Part shown: in pieces, positions 41,852-50,983 of the stretch
Numbering within the stretch: position 1 is the stretch's first letter
Layout: each line of letters opens with the position of its first letter
Source of the DNA: Flavobacterium wongokense
GTDB taxonomy: Bacteria; Bacteroidota; Bacteroidia; Flavobacteriales; Flavobacteriaceae
Direction of reading: 5' to 3'
Assembly (NCBI RefSeq): GCF_021608265.1
Contig: NZ_JAKIHP010000001.1
Span: 558,001 to 622,000, forward strand
Length of the DNA stretch: 64,000 nt
Position numbers and translations under genes: made by a program
Notes under the pieces: generated by a model
Database searches by the model: none
Seen by the model: the letters and a program-made list of their open reading frames with translations, nothing else
Told to the model about the DNA's origin: nothing

Positions 41852-42778
41852 TTATCCAAACATTTGTTTTTCAACCAAGTAAGTCGTCAAAATCTTTTCA
41901 AAACTTTCTTCGACTGCAACAGGAACATACTTGATTTTATTCTGAGCACACGTCATCGCCAGGGTTTTGAAGTAATCATTGACTTTTTCTTCGTAAACCT
42001 CCTTGATTGTATCGGCAAAAATATTGATTTGTTCCCCTGTTTCAAGGTCGATGAACTTTCGCGGTGCGTTATCAAAGTTAAAATTGACTTCGGTTTTCCT
42101 ATCAATGACATGAAATACAACCACTTTATGCTTATTGTGTTTCAAATGTTGTAATGCATTAAAAAGAGCTTCATTGTTGGAGGTCTGGAACATATCGGTA
42201 AACAGGACAATCATCGAACGGCGGTGGATTTTTTCGGCTATCTGATGCAGAAAGGTAACAGTGTCTGTGTTTTTGGAAACTTTCGGATGCTCGAGCAAGT
42301 CTTCCAGTTTGTTCAAAATCATCCGATGATGACGGTCACTTCCTTTTTCGGGAGCATAATATTCGTAATGATCGGAATAAACACTTAATCCGACGGCATC
42401 ACGCTGTTTTTTCAGTAAATTCATCAAAACGGCTGAAGCCAAAACCGAAAACCCAATCTTATTGTGATAAAATGGTTCGTCATTTTTAAGTTTTGGATAA
42501 TGCATCGAGGAAGAATTGTCGAGAATCAAATGACAGCGAAGATTGGTTTCCTCTTCATATTTCTTGGTGTAAAGCCTGTCTGTTTTGGCAAACAATTTCC
42601 AATCGATATGCTTGGTGCTTTCGCCTGAATTATAGACTTTATGCTCGGCAAATTCTGCAGAAAAACCATGGAAAGGCGATTTGTGCATTCCTGAAATAAA
42701 CCCTTCCACAACCTGGTTGGCGAGTAATTCGAGGTGCTTGAATCCGGAAACGAGTTCTTTTTGTTCTTCAATCTTCAT
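41852..42778 (-). CDS. DUF58 protein with VWA-like metal site
   Basis: 308 aa. DUF58 marks: GMHKSPFHGFSAEFAEH (~30-46), YNSGESTKHIDWKLFAKTDRL (the SxxxxxIDW pattern), then a MIDAS-like LILDNSSSMHYP (D87-x-S89-x-S91). Cytoplasmic. DUF58 proteins usually pair with a MoxR-type AAA ATPase and act in envelope or maturation functions; no moxR gene is adjacent here. A TATATTTG box (42783-42790, minus strand) lies only 5 bases before the start codon, which would give an almost leaderless message. Confidence 0.9.
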   Translation of the reverse strand: MKIEEQKELVSGFKHLELLANQVVEGFISGMHKSPFHGFSAEFAEHKVYNSGESTKHIDWKLFAKTDRLYTKKYEEETNLRCHLILDNSSSMHYPKLKNDEPFYHNKIGFSVLASAVLMNLLKKQRDAVGLSVYSDHYEYYAPEKGSDRHHRMILNKLEDLLEHPKVSKNTDTVTFLHQIAEKIHRRSMIVLFTDMFQTSNNEALFNALQHLKHNKHKVVVFHVIDRKTEVNFNFDNAPRKFIDLETGEQINIFADTIKEVYEEKVNDYFKTLAMTCAQNKIKYVPVAVEESFEKILTTYLVEKQMFG

Positions 42779-42846
42779 AAATCAAATATAGATAAAGAAT
42801 AGACATTAAAAAATTAAAAATATCATAAAACAAAGCACGTCTCAAA

Positions 42847-42902
42847 TAGCCCCGATTGCAGCAAGTACCGTGTACTGCGGAAAGCGGGTGGAAACTTCCC
42901 GA
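42847..42902 (-). repeat. Dispersed ~55-bp repeat, copy 3 (divergent, inverted)
   Basis: TAGCCCCGATTGCAGC ... GCGGAAAGCGGG; the inner hairpin reads AGTAC-CGT-GTACT where other copies have GCTAC/GTAGC, so both arms changed together. Confidence 0.65.
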
Positions 42903-42933
42903 CAAGGACAAATGTTGTGCTCTTAAAAAGGAA

Positions 42934-42958
42934 AAAGGCCCAACTCGCGTCGGACCTC
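42934..42958 (-). terminator. Terminator of the first S74 gene (minus strand)
   Basis: On the minus strand AGGTCCGAC pairs with GTTGGGCCT, using two G-U pairs that would be mismatches on the plus strand; a U-rich tract follows. It lies 50 bases past the S74 gene stop. Confidence 0.7.
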
Positions 42959-43006
42959 TTCCAAGTTAACCAAAACTACTTACTTAACTATTCTAAACTA
43001 TGCTAA

Positions 43007-46000
43007 TTACTGTTTTTCAAGCTTTTCCAATCGTTTTAAAATTTCTTCATTGGCCTTTTGCAATAGCTCAATTTTCTTATTTTGATTTTCAATCATTTCC
43101 TGCTGTTCCTGAACTGCCTTTACCAACGGCATGACAAATTGGGTATAGTTCACCGTATACAAATCCGAAGGATTCTCGGGAATGCTGACTCCGTTAAAAT
43201 CATAATTTGCTGCTTTAGCAGCTTCTGCAACTTCCTGGGCGATGAAACCTGTTTGGGTTATTTTTTCGATGTCGTATTTTCCCTGCCAGTCGGCATTTGC
43301 ATCTTTTTTATTGCGGTACAGGATTTCATTTTGCTTGTGGATATCGAGATTGTACGTTACCGGACGAAGTCTTGTAATGAAATTCAATCCGGGAACATTT
43401 TCCTGGATATTGTTTTTGATGCGTCGGTCGCTATACGCCGTGATGCCTGTAACCTGTGCCTTGATGGCTGTAATGCTTGTATTGCCGAGTTCAATCGTAT
43501 TCCCAAAGGAGGCAATAGTACCAACATTATATCCTATACCTATATAATTGGAAACTGCTATTGATGATGTAGGGTAAGCATAACTCCCTATACAGACATT
43601 ATTACTGCCGGAAACCTGGAAATTGCAGGCGCTGCGGCCTAGTGCGACATTATCGGTTCCAAAAGTTATGGAATTCATCGACTCAAAACCTATGGCTGTA
43701 TTGGCAGAACCCGTTGTGTTACTCCTTAACGAAAGAGACCCGACCGCTGTGTTATTGATTCCGTTTGAAGACGTAGTGGGATTATTGGTAAACAAGGCCT
43801 CAAATCCTACAGCTACATTATTGGAGTCGTAAAGAGCCAATCCATTTGAAAAACCATGTGTAAATAATGCCCTGTTACCCATTGCTACATTATTGCTGCT
43901 TGTTGTATTGGCATTTAAGGCTCCAAAACCAAAAGCATTATTATAGTTTCCCGTATGATTATTAAGCAAGGCATAATTGCCAACGGCGTTATTGTTCATT
44001 GCTGTTGAAGCCTGCTGTAAAGCCGATGTCCCAAAAGCATTGTTCCCTGTACCACTCGGCCCTACAAGTAAAGAGTTTACACCCAAAGACGTATTCAGCG
44101 TGCTGATTCTGCCTGAAAGCGTACTGAATCTCTTGAAAACAAAATCGACATTGTCGGTTGTTCCTATAAAGTTGGTTGCCGGATTTGTGGATGCATTTCC
44201 TACGGTTGACCAACCTGTTAAGACCGCCGGTGTTTGCCAGGTAGCATTCCCCGCTGCATCAGAAGTCAGGATTTTACCTGTTCCTGCTCCAGTAGTAACC
44301 TGCAAATCGGTAGTTTTGGTTTTCCCGGCTACTTCGAGTTTTTCTGCCGGAATAGGAACACCAATTCCAATTTTACCAGCAGTAGGCGAAGTCATCGATA
44401 CGCCATAAATCACATTTCCAATAGATAATTGATTGCTGCCGGTAGTGGAAGGCACCGATGCAGATCTTCCGATAGCAATATTATGAGATCCTGCAGTTTG
44501 AAGGTTCATCGCACTTGCCCCGATGGCAATATTCTCATCACCTGATGCAAGCTGCCTCATCACATTGTGCCCCATGGCCACATTAAAATTACCATCATCA
44601 AGCAATAGCAATGCACCAGCTCCTATGGCTGTGTTGCTACCTCCATCTGTATTGGTATATAAGGCATTATTACCTACGGCAGTGTTGCTATCACCATCTG
44701 CGTTGTTAATCATTGCGGAACTACCAATTGCAGTATTAAAGTGCCCCGAATTAGTATTTTGCAGGGTTTGATAACCAACGGCGGTATTCTCATTCCCTGT
44801 ATTACTTGCTGCTATTGGCGAACCTCGATAGGCTTCAAAGCCGATAGCCACGTTTTTATTTTCAAATGGTGTTGCGCTATCATTAGCATAAAACATGGCA
44901 TCCCTTCCTATCGCAACGGCTTTTGATCCCGCAACATTGGAGCTTAGTGCCCGGATACCCATAGCGACATTCTGACTACCTGTTTTGTTATCCTGCATGG
45001 CTGCGTTTCCAACAACAGTATTTGTACTTCCTGAAGTATTGAGATTAAGTGATGCATACCCAACAGCCACATTCGAACTTCCATTGTTATTGAGTGTAAG
45101 GGCCGCATATCCTATGGCTGTATTGGAATTCCCTATAGTATTATTATAAAGCGCAATAGAGCCATTGGCAACATTAGTACCTCCTGAAGAATTTGTATAC
45201 AATGCACCGTAACCCGTTGCTGTATTACTACCACCATTTTCATTATTAGTCATAGCCTGGTAACCTATAGCAGTATTAGAGTTTCCTGTATTATTTGCTG
45301 GTGTTAACGAACCTCTGTAGGCTTCAAAGCCGATAGCCACGTTTTTATTTTCAAATGGTGTTGCAGTATCATTTGCATAAAACATGGCTCTATTTCCTAG
45401 GGCTGTTGCGTTTGAACCAGCTTTGTTCGAATACAATGAATTGGTCCCTATGGATGTATTATTATTTCCTATGATGTTGGCTCTTGATGCATTAACCCCC
45501 ATTGCTACGTTTTCATCACCTGTTGTATTAAAATGCAAAGCATAATTTCCGTAACCGGAATTATAATTCCCATCTATATTTTGTTCTAAGGTTTGAGTTC
45601 CAAAAGCATTATTGAAATATCCTTCAGTGTTTTTCCAAAGCGCATTAGAACCAAGTGCACTATTGTAATATCCAGTTGTATTAAACTCCAATGCCCAATC
45701 CCCAATAGCTGTATTTTGAACGCCCGACGTGTTGTTTTTCAATGTATTGACTCCAAAAGAGTTGTTAGCTGTCCCTGTAGTCAAGGGGTTTAGGGAATTT
45801 AGACCAAGAGCCGTATTTGTTAAGGCAATTGTGCCCGAATTGATGTCATTACGTCTGAACTTAAGGTCATTATCATCTGTAGTACCTATGAAGTTAGTCG
45901 TTGGACTGGTTCCGCTGTTCCCTGTCAGGCTCCAGCCAAAATCGCTTCCAAAACCTTTCCAACTTGTGGTCGGATTATTCCAATAATAAAACCCAGGTGG

Positions 46001-46237
46001 TTTTCCTGCCGAAGTAGTGGTCAGATAAACCATCATGCTGTTTTGTGCAACAGTGGGATTGGTTATCGGAAAGGCATCGATTTTCGGAATCAATATTCCA
46101 TCAGTGTTTGAGGGAGTTACCTGATTGGTTGATTTAATATCAAGCTGTGCATTGGGTGAAGTAGTATTGATTCCAACCTGGGAAAAACCAAATTGGGATA
46201 TACTAATCAAGGCCGAAATTAGTAGTAACTTTTTCAT
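43007..46237 (-). CDS. Giant tail-fibre-like protein with S74 chaperone domain (1)
   Basis: 1076 aa. Signal peptide MKKLLLISALISISQFGFSQ; a conserved head QVGINTTSPNAQLDIKSTNQ and DGILIPKID; then many YadA-head-like repeats (N-T-A-I/V-G, about one per 14-25 residues, such as NTAIGYQAMTNNENGGSN) that form left-handed beta-rolls; and a C-terminal intramolecular chaperone domain (peptidase S74 type) beginning YSDRRIKNNI, with QTGFIAQEV and a terminal coiled coil. The S74 part assembles the trimer and cuts itself off at the SD step in phage homologues. No T9SS domain. Surface adhesin or fibre is the likely role. Divergent from the LytTR/kinase pair. Confidence 0.85.
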   Translation of the reverse strand: MKKLLLISALISISQFGFSQVGINTTSPNAQLDIKSTNQVTPSNTDGILIPKIDAFPITNPTVAQNSMMVYLTTTSAGKPPGFYYWNNPTTSWKGFGSDFGWSLTGNSGTSPTTNFIGTTDDNDLKFRRNDINSGTIALTNTALGLNSLNPLTTGTANNSFGVNTLKNNTSGVQNTAIGDWALEFNTTGYYNSALGSNALWKNTEGYFNNAFGTQTLEQNIDGNYNSGYGNYALHFNTTGDENVAMGVNASRANIIGNNNTSIGTNSLYSNKAGSNATALGNRAMFYANDTATPFENKNVAIGFEAYRGSLTPANNTGNSNTAIGYQAMTNNENGGSNTATGYGALYTNSSGGTNVANGSIALYNNTIGNSNTAIGYAALTLNNNGSSNVAVGYASLNLNTSGSTNTVVGNAAMQDNKTGSQNVAMGIRALSSNVAGSKAVAIGRDAMFYANDSATPFENKNVAIGFEAYRGSPIAASNTGNENTAVGYQTLQNTNSGHFNTAIGSSAMINNADGDSNTAVGNNALYTNTDGGSNTAIGAGALLLLDDGNFNVAMGHNVMRQLASGDENIAIGASAMNLQTAGSHNIAIGRSASVPSTTGSNQLSIGNVIYGVSMTSPTAGKIGIGVPIPAEKLEVAGKTKTTDLQVTTGAGTGKILTSDAAGNATWQTPAVLTGWSTVGNASTNPATNFIGTTDNVDFVFKRFSTLSGRISTLNTSLGVNSLLVGPSGTGNNAFGTSALQQASTAMNNNAVGNYALLNNHTGNYNNAFGFGALNANTTSSNNVAMGNRALFTHGFSNGLALYDSNNVAVGFEALFTNNPTTSSNGINNTAVGSLSLRSNTTGSANTAIGFESMNSITFGTDNVALGRSACNFQVSGSNNVCIGSYAYPTSSIAVSNYIGIGYNVGTIASFGNTIELGNTSITAIKAQVTGITAYSDRRIKNNIQENVPGLNFITRLRPVTYNLDIHKQNEILYRNKKDANADWQGKYDIEKITQTGFIAQEVAEAAKAANYDFNGVSIPENPSDLYTVNYTQFVMPLVKAVQEQQEMIENQNKKIELLQKANEEILKRLEKLEKQ
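44829..44875 (-). repeat. 47-bp exact internal repeat of the S74 gene, copy A
   Basis: Identical to 45318-45364 and similar for ~25 bases beyond; encodes ENKNVAIGFEAYRG. Offset 489 bp (163 codons). Confidence 0.75.
45318..45364 (-). repeat. 47-bp exact internal repeat of the S74 gene, copy B
   Basis: Partner of 44829-44875. The surrounding protein repeats are only loosely alike, so this block was duplicated recently or kept uniform by gene conversion. Confidence 0.75.
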
Positions 46238-46357
46238 TGTGTGATTAAATAAGTAGTAGTTGACGGCAAAGTTGACTCATTATCAGAGGCAGAAAAACCC
46301 AAAAAGGACGAACGACATTTTAAATACACAAACGACAATCTTTAGCCGGAAATTCTT

Positions 46358-46365
46358 TATATTTG
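46358..46365 (+). promoter_or_regulatory. -7 box (TATATTTG) of the LytTR/kinase operon
   Basis: Exact TAnnTTTG match 15 bases before the ATG at 46381; it overlaps the alternative TTG start at 46363, arguing against it. Confidence 0.55.
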
Positions 46366-46380
46366 ATAAAAACCTACTGG

Positions 46381-47085
46381 ATGAAGCAATTTGGCTGCAT
46401 AATTGTTGACGATGATGAAATGGATCGCCTGGTTGTGCTCTCTTATGCAAAAAGGTTTCCCCTCCTGAATATTGTGGGTGTTTTTGACTCGGCAGAAAAG
46501 GCGCTTTCATTTATAGATAAGAACTCGATTGACGTTGCTTTCCTTGATATCGAACTGGAAGGAGCTTCGGGTTTGGAATTACGCCGAAAAGCTTTAGAAA
46601 TCCCAGTTTGCGTCTTTATCTCATCCCATTCTGAAAGCGCTGCAGAAACCTTTGAACTACAAACCCTTGATTTTATTGTAAAACCCTTCAAGTTTCCTCG
46701 TTTTGAACAAATGATGAAACGTCTTGAGGAGTTTATGGAAGTGCGCACCAAGGCAAGTTTGTTTGAGTCGAGCCTGGGCGGCGATATTGTTTATGTAAAA
46801 ACCGGCCATGATCAGGTAAAAGTCAAATTGCATGAAATCCTGTATTTGGAAGCGCTGAAGAACTACACAATTTTAGTTACTGAAAATAAAAGGCACTGCG
46901 TTTTATCCAATCTTGGTGAAATCCTAAATGAAGAAAAATTCAATTCCTTTTTAAGGGTTCACCGAAGTTATGCAGTGCAGAAACAGTACATTCAAAAAAT
47001 TGGAAGCCAGGAAATTCAGCTCAGTAACGGAAATTTGATTCCGGTAGGAAGAAGTTATAAGAACAGCATAAACATCGGGCAATGA
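46381..47085 (+). CDS. LytTR-type response regulator
   Basis: 234 aa from the ATG at 46381; the TTG at 46363 is overlapped by the promoter box. Receiver domain with acidic pocket IIVDDDEMD, phospho-accepting D56 (VAFLDIELEG), conserved Ser (VFISSHSE) and Lys (FIVKPF); LytTR DNA-binding domain from ~135 (KTGHDQVKVKLHEILYLEALKN, FLRVHRSYAVQK, LSNGNLIPVGRSYK). Forms a two-component pair with the kinase that overlaps it by 4 bases. It is divergent from the S74 gene, which is a plausible target. Confidence 0.93.
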   Translation: MKQFGCIIVDDDEMDRLVVLSYAKRFPLLNIVGVFDSAEKALSFIDKNSIDVAFLDIELEGASGLELRRKALEIPVCVFISSHSESAAETFELQTLDFIVKPFKFPRFEQMMKRLEEFMEVRTKASLFESSLGGDIVYVKTGHDQVKVKLHEILYLEALKNYTILVTENKRHCVLSNLGEILNEEKFNSFLRVHRSYAVQKQYIQKIGSQEIQLSNGNLIPVGRSYKNSINIGQ

Positions 47086-49079
47086 GAAAATACGTCTTAC
47101 TCCTGTTGTTGTGTTTCTCCTTGAGCAATGCCCAGAATCTGAAGATTGAAAAAATTGAAAGACTCAAAAGGGAGACTACCCAAAGCGCTTCTGCATTGGA
47201 AAAAATAAACAAGGAGATTGAAATCTCTACTACATACCGATATTATAATCTTGATAGTACTTATTATTTTGCAAGCCAGGCATTGCATCAATCCCGAAAA
47301 AAAGGTTACAAAAAGGAAGAGGCAAAAGCGCTGACCTGCTTGGTGATTTATTGCATCGAAAAAAACAAATCCCAGGAAGCCTTAGCACTGAACAAGGTTT
47401 CCCTTAAAACAAACATATCCATAAATAACAAGAAAGGAATAGGCTTTAATTACGCTCTTTTAGGCCGCATTTACCAACTTCAGTCTGATTTTGTCAATGC
47501 CAGCAAATATTATTTTAAGGCTGAAAAAATCGCAGCAAATTCTAAAGATGAGGAAACAAAAATGTGGATTTACAAGAATCTCTCATTTCTTTTTTTAGAT
47601 CAGCAAAACTTTGCCAAAGCGCTCGATTTTGGCTATAAATCAAAGGCGATTACACTCAAAATGAAGGATTATGAAGAAACCGCTTTCTGTAATGGTGTAT
47701 TGGGAGAGGTTTACAGGGTAAAAAAAGATTTTGCCAACTCTGAAAAATATTTCACGGAATCGCATGCTTATTTCAAAAAGCACAATAATTATTATGGCAT
47801 TGCATGGGTTTTGACCAACTGGTCGATATTGTATCAGGCTGATTTGAAAAAATGTGCCGCAATGGAATTTGAAGCTCAGGAAATTTGGGATAAAATCTCC
47901 CCTAACAACGTCATGTCAATGGCTAACCAGTACAATATTGGCTATACCTATTTTGACATGTACACGCAATGGGCAAATGCTGTAGGCAAACACAATCTAC
48001 AATCGAAAGAGCTGCTGACTGCTGAAAAATATTTTATAAAAACGATGGATTTGGCAAAAGCCAATAAAAACAAAAACTGGGAAATGTATTGCTACTCAAC
48101 GCTTAGCTCGGTTGAGTATATTAAAAATAATATTCGTGGTTATGGGCAATATGTAGCCAACTACAATCAGCTTAAAGACTCAATTTTTTCACAGAAAAAC
48201 AAAAACAAAATAGCCGAGCTTGAAGTCGCTAAAACCATAGACTTAAAAAACAAGGAGATTCAGTTAAATAAGATGATGCTGGCAACCAAAGAAAAGCAAA
48301 AGTGGTATTTGATTGGGGGAATTTTATCGCTTTTCATTATCGGAAGCCTGCTCTTTTATCAAAGCCGCAGCCGTAAAAGGAATAACGAAAAATTACAACT
48401 TTTAAATGCGGAACTCGACGAAGCCAACAAAACCAAAACACGCTTTTTCAGCATACTAAATCACGATTTGCGCGGTCCGGTTTCCAACCTGGTTTTCTTT
48501 TTACAGCTTCAAAAGGAAAGCCCCGAAATGCTTGATGAGGAAAGCAAAAAACGCATGCAGGACAAAACCATGTCTGGTGCAGAAAACCTTTTGGCTTCAA
48601 TGGAAGACATCCTGCAATGGAGCAAAAGCCAGATGGAAAACTTTAAGCCACAGCCTAAAAAAGTCTTTATTTCCTCTTTGTTTGAAGATACTAAAAGTCA
48701 TTTTTTGAGTGAGGAAAAAATTAAAATATCGTTTGAAAATCCCGAAAATTTACAATTGACTACCGATGAAAATTACCTAAAAACCATCATCCGTAATTTG
48801 ACCGGCAATGCCATAAAAGCTTTAAATGAAGTTGATAATCCCACTGTAACCTGGAAAGCCTGGAAAGAAAATGACAAAACCTATCTGTCGGTTACCGATA
48901 ATGGATCTGGTGCCAGTAAAGACCAATTCAAAGCCCTGTATGATGACAAAGAGGTTGTGGGCATAAAAAGTGGTTTGGGCTTACACCTAATTCGGGATTT
49001 GGCAAAAGCAATAGATTGCAGGATTGAAGTAGAAACCAAATTAAAATTAGGCACTACCATCACATTAATACTAAAATAA
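47082..49079 (+). CDS. TPR-containing sensor histidine kinase
   Basis: 665 aa. Signal peptide or first helix MRKYVLLLLLCFSLSNAQ; TPR-like helical repeats (~30-340, e.g. FNYALLGRIYQLQSDFVNASKYYFKAE); a coiled coil; one membrane helix (~406-425, WYLIGGILSLFIIGSLLFY); HisKA with H461 (SILNHDLRGPVSNL); HATPase with NLTGNAIKALN, VTDNGSG and GLGLHLIRDLA. The TPR domain would sit in the periplasm and sense a protein or peptide. Overlaps the response-regulator gene by four bases (ATGA). Confidence 0.92.
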   Translation: MRKYVLLLLLCFSLSNAQNLKIEKIERLKRETTQSASALEKINKEIEISTTYRYYNLDSTYYFASQALHQSRKKGYKKEEAKALTCLVIYCIEKNKSQEALALNKVSLKTNISINNKKGIGFNYALLGRIYQLQSDFVNASKYYFKAEKIAANSKDEETKMWIYKNLSFLFLDQQNFAKALDFGYKSKAITLKMKDYEETAFCNGVLGEVYRVKKDFANSEKYFTESHAYFKKHNNYYGIAWVLTNWSILYQADLKKCAAMEFEAQEIWDKISPNNVMSMANQYNIGYTYFDMYTQWANAVGKHNLQSKELLTAEKYFIKTMDLAKANKNKNWEMYCYSTLSSVEYIKNNIRGYGQYVANYNQLKDSIFSQKNKNKIAELEVAKTIDLKNKEIQLNKMMLATKEKQKWYLIGGILSLFIIGSLLFYQSRSRKRNNEKLQLLNAELDEANKTKTRFFSILNHDLRGPVSNLVFFLQLQKESPEMLDEESKKRMQDKTMSGAENLLASMEDILQWSKSQMENFKPQPKKVFISSLFEDTKSHFLSEEKIKISFENPENLQLTTDENYLKTIIRNLTGNAIKALNEVDNPTVTWKAWKENDKTYLSVTDNGSGASKDQFKALYDDKEVVGIKSGLGLHLIRDLAKAIDCRIEVETKLKLGTTITLILK

Positions 49080-49105
49080 AAAAGGCCCAACTTTCGTTGA
49101 GCCTT
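49076..49105 (-). terminator. Terminator of trxA (minus strand)
   Basis: AAGGCTCAAC pairs with GTTGGGCCTT on the minus strand, with one G-U pair that would be a mismatch on the plus strand; U-tract follows on the minus strand. It overlaps the kinase stop codon. Confidence 0.7.
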
Positions 49106-49135
49106 AGATTTCCCGTTATCGGGATTACAATATCG

Positions 49136-49456
49136 TTACGACAACAAAGCGTCAATTGCGTCTGTGTAGGTTTTCTTTGGAGCAACTCCAACCTGACGTC
49201 CAACTACTTCTCCGTTTTGGAAAACCAAAACTGTTGGGATATTACGAACACCGTATTTAGCAGCGAATTCCTGATTAGCATCTACGTCAACTTTACCAAC
49301 GGTTGCTTTCCCTTCATATTCTGTTGCGATTTCGTCGATAACCGGCCCAACCATTCTACATGGTCCACACCAAGCTGCCCAAAAATCTACTACTACCGGT
49401 TTGTTTGATTTCAATACTACTTCGTCAAAAGTAGCATCTGTTATTGCTAAAGCCAT
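49136..49456 (-). CDS. trxA: Thioredoxin
   Basis: 106 aa. Cytosolic disulfide reductase. [22 protein letters not shown] holds the redox pair C30 and C33; [19 protein letters not shown] carries the cis-proline. Length is canonical. A minus-strand box TAATTTTG (49494-49501) matches TAnnTTTG and probably drives it. Terminator at 49076-49105. Confidence 0.97.
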   Translation of the reverse strand: MALAITDATFDEVVLKSNKPVVVDFWAAWCGPCRMVGPVIDEIATEYEGKATVGKVDVDANQEFAAKYGVRNIPTVLVFQNGEVVGRQVGVAPKKTYTDAIDALLS

Positions 49457-49493
49457 ATTTTATATTTTAAAAATTAGTGTATTTATTTCATCA

Positions 49494-49501
49494 CAAAATT
49501 A
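49494..49501 (-). promoter_or_regulatory. -7 box (TAATTTTG) of trxA, minus strand
   Basis: CAAAATTA on the plus strand; exact TAnnTTTG in minus sense, 38 bases before the trxA start. Confidence 0.4.
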
Positions 49502-49618
49502 GGCATTTTATTTCAGAAGGTTTGTTAAAAAAATCACATTTGACTATGCCGATATTTAAAAATCTGATTATTGATTTTAATTTTATGATGAAACATTTTT
49601 CCCTTCTGTTTTAAATTC

Positions 49619-49626
49619 TATTTTTG
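49619..49626 (+). promoter_or_regulatory. Possible -7 box (TATTTTTG) of the O-antigen-ligase-like gene
   Basis: Exact TAnnTTTG match 16 bases before the ATG at 49643; no -33 TTG is visible. Confidence 0.4.
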
Positions 49627-49642
49627 CTCATTACTTATTGCT

Positions 49643-50983
49643 ATGCGCGACAAAAACTACATAAATCTGATATTGGCACATTTGGGCATTGGAACACTTA
49701 TTTTCCTTTTTCCCTTTTTTGCAAAGGTTTATGCCGGTGCCATTGTAGTGACCGGTTTGTATTTTGTCATTACCAATAAGAACAAGAACAACGAAGCGTT
49801 GTATGCTGCGGCTTATATACTGGGCAGCGAAGTATTCCTGAGGGCAACTTCAGGAAATCCGTTTCATGAATACGGAAAATACTTCGTACTGCTTTTTGTA
49901 ATCCTGGGGATTTTATACGACAGCATTCCGAAAAAGAACAATCCTTATTGGATTTACCTACTCCTTTTGATTCCTGGGATTATAACGGCAATGATAAACT
50001 TAAAATTGGCCATGAGACCAAATATTTTATTCAATATTTCAGGGCCAATTTGTTTGGGAATTTGCTCTTTATATACCTACAAAAGAAAAATTAGCTTTAA
50101 TGACATCAATACCATTTTGTTGTGTATTGGCGCACCGATAATATCTTTTACAGCTTATCTTTTCTTTAAATGCCCGATGAATAACTTTATCATTGGCTCT
50201 ACCGAATCCAATTACGTTCTATCGGGAGGTTATGCGCCAAATCAAACGGCTACCATACTTGGATTGGGAATGTTTGTGTTTACCTCAAGGCTTTTCCTGG
50301 TTCGTTCGTCGAGGACAATCATGATCATAAACACGCTACTGCTGCTTTATATTTATTACCGCACTTTATTAACTTTTTCAAGAGGTGGCACCATTACCGG
50401 ATTGGCACTTATACTTATTTTGATTTTTGCGTTGTTAATTTATTACAATCAGTACAGAAGGCTTCAGATAAAAATTGTTGGTTTTCTATTTGTTTTAATA
50501 GGTGTGTTTTGGCTGACTTCCTATCAAACCGATGGGCTTTTACTGATGCGTTATAGGGACCAAAATCCAAATGGACTGCAAAAAGCACCAAAAAATAATG
50601 GACGGCAGGCCATTGCCATGAATGAAATACAGCTTTTCGAAAAAAATCCAATGCTGGGTGTTGGTGTTGGTGAAGCGAAAGTGATTCGGGAATCAAAATT
50701 CGGTAAACTGATAAACTCTCATAGTGAACTAACCCGTATGCTTGCCGAGCATGGAATATTGGGAATTATATCTATTTTCATACTATTCATGACCCCATTG
50801 CTACTTTTCCTAAAGAACAAGCAAAACCTTTATAAGGACAAACAAAACATCTACCTTATTTGCTTTTTTGTCTTTTGGCTGCTAACGATCAATCATTCGG
50901 CAATGCGGGTTGCTGCACCTTCATTCATTTATGCCTTGGTACTTTTGAGCATCAAAAAGGATGACGAGGTTAGTTCAGTTTAA
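49643..50983 (+). CDS. O-antigen ligase family membrane protein
   Basis: 446 aa with about ten to twelve membrane helices. A large loop near residues 305-365 contains NEIQLFEKNPMLGVGVGEAK and the SHSELTRMLAEHGILG words typical of the Wzy_C/WaaL family; TFSRGGTITGLALIL is the conserved Arg segment. Family members link O-antigen to lipid A core or polymerise surface glycans at the periplasmic face. The 3' end overlaps dnaE by 14 bases, tail to tail. Confidence 0.87.
   Translation: MRDKNYINLILAHLGIGTLIFLFPFFAKVYAGAIVVTGLYFVITNKNKNNEALYAAAYILGSEVFLRATSGNPFHEYGKYFVLLFVILGILYDSIPKKNNPYWIYLLLLIPGIITAMINLKLAMRPNILFNISGPICLGICSLYTYKRKISFNDINTILLCIGAPIISFTAYLFFKCPMNNFIIGSTESNYVLSGGYAPNQTATILGLGMFVFTSRLFLVRSSRTIMIINTLLLLYIYYRTLLTFSRGGTITGLALILILIFALLIYYNQYRRLQIKIVGFLFVLIGVFWLTSYQTDGLLLMRYRDQNPNGLQKAPKNNGRQAIAMNEIQLFEKNPMLGVGVGEAKVIRESKFGKLINSHSELTRMLAEHGILGIISIFILFMTPLLLFLKNKQNLYKDKQNIYLICFFVFWLLTINHSAMRVAAPSFIYALVLLSIKKDDEVSSV

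Noticed and set aside
43082..46000. Many long frames antisense to the S74 gene
   Set aside because: They come from the repeated codon pattern of the YadA-like repeats; no start signals and no domains. The same holds for plus-strand frames at 59347-62226.
44400..46000. Repeats of the S74 gene as a CRISPR array
   Set aside because: The repeats are coding, unequal in length and degenerate, with no uniform spacers.
43007..46237. S74 gene as part of a prophage
   Set aside because: No other phage genes nearby, the protein has a signal peptide, and the neighbours are host genes and two-component genes.
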